Below are positions 60,477 to 64,000 of a DNA stretch of 64,000 nucleotides, one piece after another. Position 1 is the stretch's first letter, and every line of letters starts with the position of its first letter. Position numbers and translations under genes: made by a program. A model generated the notes under the pieces. That model had not been told where the DNA came from and did not search any database. It worked only from the letters and a program-made list of their open reading frames with translations. Source of the stretch: Rhizobium sp. BK399 (GTDB taxonomy: Bacteria; Pseudomonadota; Alphaproteobacteria; Rhizobiales; Rhizobiaceae); NCBI RefSeq assembly GCF_014194695.1, contig NZ_JACIAH010000001.1, positions 992,001 to 1,056,000 of the forward strand. Reading direction: 5' to 3'.

Positions 60477-61502
60477 ATGAACTACCCATTCCCCTCTGGC
60501 GCGCCGGACCTTGCGCGATCCTTCCTCGATCGTCTCCGGACCGCCTACGACACGCTTCGTGTAACTCGTCGCGAGAGGCGGAATAGAACCGATGTGACGA
60601 TTCAGCCACTTCGCGAGATCAAGTCCCTTGCGCCGGCCGATGTGCCGCTTGTCTTTGTCACGCATAACGACACTGCGCTTCTAGGCGCGTTCATCCAACA
60701 CTACCGCCAACTGGGTGTAACACGGTTCATCTGTGTGGAAGACGTTTCAACCGACGGAACACGCGAGGCTTTGCTGAGCGAACCGGATGTCGACGTCTGG
60801 ACGTCGCCGATAAGGTATGGCCAGGCGCGGCGGGGTCGAAACTGGAGGGAGCGTCTCTTCTCGATCTATGGTTTTGGGCGATGGTACGTCAACGTCGATT
60901 CCGATGAATTCCTTGTCTACGACGACTGTTTCAAACGATCGTTGCCATCGCTGTTCAATGCGCTTGAAACGAGGGGCCTGAAGCGAATGGCAGCCCCCAT
61001 GTTGGACATGTATCCCAAGCTCAGCGAAGTCGCAGAAGGCTCGCTTTCCGTCGACAGGCCTTGGCAATTTTCGCGCTATTTTGATGGCGACAGCTACCTG
61101 CCAACGCTTACCAAACGCGGCATCAGTATCAAAGGCGGTCCGAGGGGGCGGAAGTTTTCCGAGGGCAATGAGCTCATCAAGTACCCCGTCATTTTCTGGG
61201 ACGAGGCGTGCTTTTTTGGCAGTAGCCCGCACCAGCCACTGCCCTACGGCCGCAACTTCCCCTCGATCTGGGGCGCTATTCTGCACTTCAAATTCTACAC
61301 CAATTACAAGGCGAAGATAACGGAAGCGGTGGAGGGCAGGCAGCACTACAATGCATCCGAGCACTATCAGAAAATGATGGATATCCTCGATCGCGAAGGG
61401 GAAATCGATTTTAGTTACGATCACTCGATCCGCTATGACGGACCACAACAACTCATAGATCGTGGCTTCATGACGAAGATCGACTTCGTGTCGCTGGATT
61501 AG
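60477..61502 (+). CDS. Family-2 glycosyltransferase (Glyco_tranf_2_4 / PF13704 type)
   Basis: A 341-residue soluble transferase. PLVFVTHNDTALLGAFIQHYRQLGVTRFICVEDVSTDGTREALL and YGFGRWYVNVDSDEFLVYDDC are the two hallmarks of PF13704-like glycosyltransferases, the latter holding the DxD in NVDSDEF (near residue 145). The second half includes KGGPRGRKF and SSPHQPLPYGRNFPSIWGAILHFKFYTNYKAK, with the family's late HFKF motif. It lies 18 bp after the first glycosyltransferase, and GGAG is 16 bases upstream of its ATG. It probably acts on the same glycan; the polymer is unknown. Confidence 0.9.
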   Translation: MNYPFPSGAPDLARSFLDRLRTAYDTLRVTRRERRNRTDVTIQPLREIKSLAPADVPLVFVTHNDTALLGAFIQHYRQLGVTRFICVEDVSTDGTREALLSEPDVDVWTSPIRYGQARRGRNWRERLFSIYGFGRWYVNVDSDEFLVYDDCFKRSLPSLFNALETRGLKRMAAPMLDMYPKLSEVAEGSLSVDRPWQFSRYFDGDSYLPTLTKRGISIKGGPRGRKFSEGNELIKYPVIFWDEACFFGSSPHQPLPYGRNFPSIWGAILHFKFYTNYKAKITEAVEGRQHYNASEHYQKMMDILDREGEIDFSYDHSIRYDGPQQLIDRGFMTKIDFVSLD

Positions 61503-61543
61503 CGCCGTGGAAAGCCCGGAGGGTTAGCTCCGGGCTGTCAGGG

Positions 61544-61750
61544 TCAGTGCCAGGTCTGATGACCGTACCAGTCGTCGATGTCCCGCCGCGCGCGATCGCG
61601 CTCGATGCCGTAGCGCTCCTGAATCTTGCCTTCCAACTGGTCGCGTTTGCCGGCAATCTGATCAAGGTCGTCGTCGGTGAGTTTGCCCCACTGCTCCTTG
61701 ATCTTGCCCTTCATCTGCTTCCAGTTTCCTTCGACGCGGTTCCAATCCAT
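61544..61750 (-). CDS. CsbD family stress protein
   Basis: A 68-residue hydrophilic protein, MDWNRVEGNWKQMKGKIKEQWGKLTDDDLDQIAGKRDQLEGKIQERYGIERDRARRDIDDWYGHQTWH. It contains the CsbD pattern of W-x-GxWKQxKGKxKExWGKLTDDDL, and then AGKRDQLEGKIQERYG. Relatives are induced in general stress (sigma-B in Bacillus, EcfG-type in alphaproteobacteria) and are probably disordered protectants. The ATG at 61750 has AAGGAG before it. It lies 132 bp downstream of the tRNA-Gly, same strand. Confidence 0.95.
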   Translation of the reverse strand: MDWNRVEGNWKQMKGKIKEQWGKLTDDDLDQIAGKRDQLEGKIQERYGIERDRARRDIDDWYGHQTWH

Positions 61751-61882
61751 GGCGCTTTCTCCTTGCGTTGTTGGACTGGAAGTTAACGACGGCGGCGTCG
61801 GAGTGTTCCGCAACTTCGCATATCCGTTTTGGCATCGCGGCGGGAAACCGTCGGCAGATGTTCGGCTAACAATCGTTGATTT

Positions 61883-61956
61883 TGGAGCGGGTGAAGGGAA
61901 TCGAACCCTCGTATTCAGCTTGGGAAGCTGCTGCTCTACCATTGAGCTACACCCGC
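61883..61956 (-). tRNA. tRNA-Gly (anticodon CCC)
   Basis: On the minus strand the acceptor arm GCGGGTG (61950-61956) pairs with CACCCGC at the other end, followed by T and an encoded CCA. The D-arm GCTC/GAGC, anticodon loop TTCCCAA (anticodon CCC) and T-arm GGGTTCGATTCCC are all visible. Length 74 nt including CCA. It reads GGG codons. No integrase or direct repeat is seen at its 3' end. Confidence 0.96.
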
Positions 61957-62217
61957 GTGAGAGCGAGACTTTCTACAGATGGCGGTGTCTGTCAAGCCGC
62001 CAAAATCGAGCCGGCAAGAAGTTGCGGTAGTGGATTGCGGCCTCGGCCCACCGCTGCGACTTTAACGCAACTCCCGGTCACTACCTCCTTTTAATAAGGA
62101 AATGTCATTTTACCAAGACTAACCCCAATGTTATAAGCGCCGGCAGGAACAAAACAAAATAACTTTGGAAACGCCCTTCAGTTCATCGAGATCGTGACAA
62201 GGTCAGGATTGAAGAAA

Positions 62218-63603
62218 ATGAAGGACGCAACTGCTAGCCTTGATCATCGTGATCACAGGATACTTTTGATATCTCGCATTCTGGGCTACTCATTTGCCTT
62301 TATGCTTGTCTTCATCATCGCGATGGCGATGATCCCCAATCAGTTTTTCATCGTCTCGACGCGCGCCGTCGTCAACGCTCCCGTACAAATGATTGCTTCG
62401 CCAATCTATGGCAGGGTCGACAAGATTGCGCTGCAAGTCGGGCAGGTCGTCAATCTCGGCGACGTGATGGCAACGGTTTCCAATCCCAATCAGGACCAAA
62501 CGTCGCTGACGGGACTGCGGCTCGAGAAACTCGACCTGGCGGAAAAGCTCAACAATACGACGAGCGTTGTTGCCGAACGCAACGAGCAGCTGGAGAAGGT
62601 CAAAGCCCAGATTGCCAGCGTGAAGGACGGTGTGCTCAGCGAGTTATCCGCGGTGATCGACAATGCGAAATCCAACGTCCAGACATACGAGGCGCGCCTC
62701 AGCGAACAGGATGCGTTGCTGCAGAGGCAACTGGTACTCCTGAAAAGGGGCCTCGTCTCCGACGCGAGCATCGAGCCGCAGCGCCAGAAGCGCAATGCTG
62801 CGCAATATGAACTCGACGCCGCGAGGGGCGAACTGCGCCGCAACGAGATCGTCCAATCGCTTGTCAGCCGCGATATCTACACCGGGGGCACAGTTGCCGC
62901 CAACCTTTTGACGCTTGAGATGCAGCGGTCGAAGCTCTCCGGCGATATCGCCGAAGACACCATCGAAATCAATCAGATGGCAGAGCGCAAGCAACAGGTC
63001 GAAAACCTCATTGGACGCGAAGAGGGACGCCTCGGCAAGACCGGCGCCGCAGAGGTGGTGGCGGAGCGCCACGGCCAGATTGTCAGCGTGGATGCCTCCT
63101 TCGGTGATTTCGTCATGCAGGGGCAACCGGTCGCCAAGTCACTCGATTGCAATGATGCTTTTGCCGCCGCCGTCTATCGAAGCCGCGACGTGACCTCGCT
63201 TGAGATCGGGATGCCGGCGATGGTCAATTTTCGCAGCCTGGGGGTCAAGCGAAGCGCCCACATCTACAAGATCGTTCGGTACTTCAACTCGGGGCCTGAG
63301 AACCGGTACTTTGCAAAATTCCCGGAAGCCGAAGGCCACGAAGTCTACGTACTGGTCAAGATGGATGAGCCGGCCGCGGACGAGGCGACGACGGCACAGC
63401 GGAGCAATGACAAATTCTTCGGATGCCACGTCGGCGAAGACGTCATCGTTTCACTCGGGGAAACGATGATCTCGCGGGTCGCCCGATATTCAAGCTTGGC
63501 GATCAATACGATCTTTTCCTCCGGCAATATCCTCTCCGCCTCGACACTGTTCGACAAGACCGTCCGTCCACGCGCCGCAAGCGCTCAGACCGCAGCCCCA
63601 TAA
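62218..63603 (+). CDS. HlyD-like membrane fusion/adaptor protein
   Basis: A 461-residue periplasmic adaptor anchored by one N-terminal helix (IISRILGYSFAFMLVFIIAMAMIPN region, about 15-45). A split lipoyl/barrel-sandwich domain is seen at VVNAPVQMIASPIYGRVDKIALQVGQVVNLGDVMATV, and later AAEVVAERHGQIVSVDASFGDFVMQGQPV. Between them is a long coiled-coil hairpin (about 105-280, LRLEKLDLAEKLNNTTSVVAERNEQLEKV...). A beta-barrel follows (RSRDVTSLEIGMPAMVNF). Such adaptors also accompany polysaccharide synthases (Alg44/BgsB-like roles). The ATG at 62218 with AGGA is preferred over GTG at 62194. A secreted helical-barrel-like protein follows. Confidence 0.88.
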   Translation: MKDATASLDHRDHRILLISRILGYSFAFMLVFIIAMAMIPNQFFIVSTRAVVNAPVQMIASPIYGRVDKIALQVGQVVNLGDVMATVSNPNQDQTSLTGLRLEKLDLAEKLNNTTSVVAERNEQLEKVKAQIASVKDGVLSELSAVIDNAKSNVQTYEARLSEQDALLQRQLVLLKRGLVSDASIEPQRQKRNAAQYELDAARGELRRNEIVQSLVSRDIYTGGTVAANLLTLEMQRSKLSGDIAEDTIEINQMAERKQQVENLIGREEGRLGKTGAAEVVAERHGQIVSVDASFGDFVMQGQPVAKSLDCNDAFAAAVYRSRDVTSLEIGMPAMVNFRSLGVKRSAHIYKIVRYFNSGPENRYFAKFPEAEGHEVYVLVKMDEPAADEATTAQRSNDKFFGCHVGEDVIVSLGETMISRVARYSSLAINTIFSSGNILSASTLFDKTVRPRAASAQTAAP

Positions 63604-63642
63604 ACACCACGCCGGTCTCAACCGTTGTATTGCGAGGCAGGA

Positions 63643-64000
63643 ATGAAGCGTGCGAATTGGTCGATACAAACCTTACCGGTGCTTGCGTTTATTCTAGCGG
63701 GCATTGTGCTTTTCGCCTCTTTGGCGAAGGCGGATGACGAACAGCGCAGGCAATTGGCTTGCTCGCTTTGTGACGGCTTGGCCGCGCAGATGAGTGGCGA
63801 GCCGGAACAGCCTTTCATCTTTCGGAGCTTCGAACCCGCGAATGGCGGCTCCGCGCTACACCCGGCTCTCGAGAATACGGGATTCACCTACGACAATGCG
63901 GTCGCCCTGATGGCCCTCTACGGCTGCCAGCGAAAGAAGGAGGCGCGCCGGGTTGCCGACGCGCTGGTGCTCTCACTGGAAACCGATCGTCACTACCACG
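63643..64000 (+). CDS. Exported protein with helical-repeat (six-hairpin-like) start, cut by window end
   Basis: The frame opens MKRANWSIQTLPVLAFILAGIVLFASLAKADDEQ, a signal peptide ending near LAKA. The mature part has ACSLCDGLAAQMSGE, then ENTGFTYDNAVALMALYGCQRKKEARRVADALVLSLETDRHYH. The GFTYDNAVALMAL...ARRVADAL pattern is the first hairpin of alpha/alpha-barrel glycoside hydrolase or polysaccharide-processing proteins. 119 codons are inside the window. The start at 63643 has GAGGCAGGA upstream and lies 39 bp after the HlyD-like stop, so the two are one operon. Function in glycan maturation is inference. Confidence 0.7.
   Translation, partial: MKRANWSIQTLPVLAFILAGIVLFASLAKADDEQRRQLACSLCDGLAAQMSGEPEQPFIFRSFEPANGGSALHPALENTGFTYDNAVALMALYGCQRKKEARRVADALVLSLETDRHYH

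Noticed and set aside
61883..64000. tRNA-Gly as an integration site for a genomic island
   Set aside because: No integrase, no repeat of the tRNA 3' end and no composition shift in the flanking genes were seen.

Overview
The window looks like 64 kb of chromosome from an alphaproteobacterium of the order Hyphomicrobiales (Rhizobiales), most likely Rhizobiaceae of the Sinorhizobium/Ensifer type. This rests on high GC content with strongly GC-biased third codon positions, on recognisable rhizobial proteins (a PodJ-like polarity protein with SEL1 repeats, a MlotiK1-like cyclic-nucleotide-gated channel, a TauE/SafE plus TIGR02186 pair, the ligase-associated helicase plus PdeM pair), and on many AGGAG-type ribosome binding sites. 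No rRNA, CRISPR array, integrase, transposase or prophage gene was seen. The only RNA gene is a tRNA-Gly(CCC) near the right end. Assignments are by reading the translations; no database search was run.

Layout, left to right. 0-8 kb: start of a PLP aminotransferase, mscL, a large solute-symporter/histidine-kinase/receiver fusion, then regulator-target pairs (TetR with MFS pump; MarR with GFA-type enzyme, with two palindromic operators). 8-15 kb: podJ-like gene, SDR and Lrp genes, and a divergent Cys/Met-metabolism PLP enzyme. 15-19 kb: a three-gene phosphorelay (CHASE3 kinase, single-domain receiver, receiver-HisKA_2 kinase) and a VOC protein. 19-25 kb: a fatty-acid beta-oxidation operon (acyl-CoA dehydrogenase, thiolase, small membrane protein, FadB) behind a 22-bp palindrome resembling LiuR-type sites, followed by a cupredoxin. 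25-31 kb: FMO-like oxidoreductase, a divergent arginase-fold protein, a strongly palindromic non-coding block, a Cys-rich unknown protein, an ABC-F ATPase and a TerC protein.

31-45 kb: DUF922 protein, TauE/SafE plus TIGR02186, HxlR regulator divergent from a DHFR-like reductase, K+ channel, lipoprotein lytic transglycosylase, small unknowns, GST, PdeM plus Lhr-like helicase (DNA repair), amino-acid oxidase plus binding protein, and an Rrf2 regulator with an AhpD-like partner. 45-54 kb: YitT, TPR-methyltransferase, DUF6460, CAP lipoprotein, MATE pump, DUF952-pyrD, a LuxR-type response regulator, a LexA-like S24 regulator, a secreted nuclease and a TerB protein.

54-64 kb: surface and signalling genes. 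These are a binding protein, a membrane glycosyltransferase with an N-terminal MshEN/GspE-N-like domain, a chemoreceptor, two small glycosyltransferases, CsbD, tRNA-Gly, and the beginning of what looks like a polysaccharide cluster (HlyD-like membrane-fusion protein plus a secreted helical-barrel-like protein running off the end).

Most of the window is ordinary core genome. The least explained parts are the palindromic non-coding block and neighbouring Cys-rich gene (27.5-28.4 kb), the arginase-fold protein with a broken first metal motif, several clean palindromes that predict regulator-operator pairs, the receiver-first phosphorelay, and the glycan genes at the right edge.
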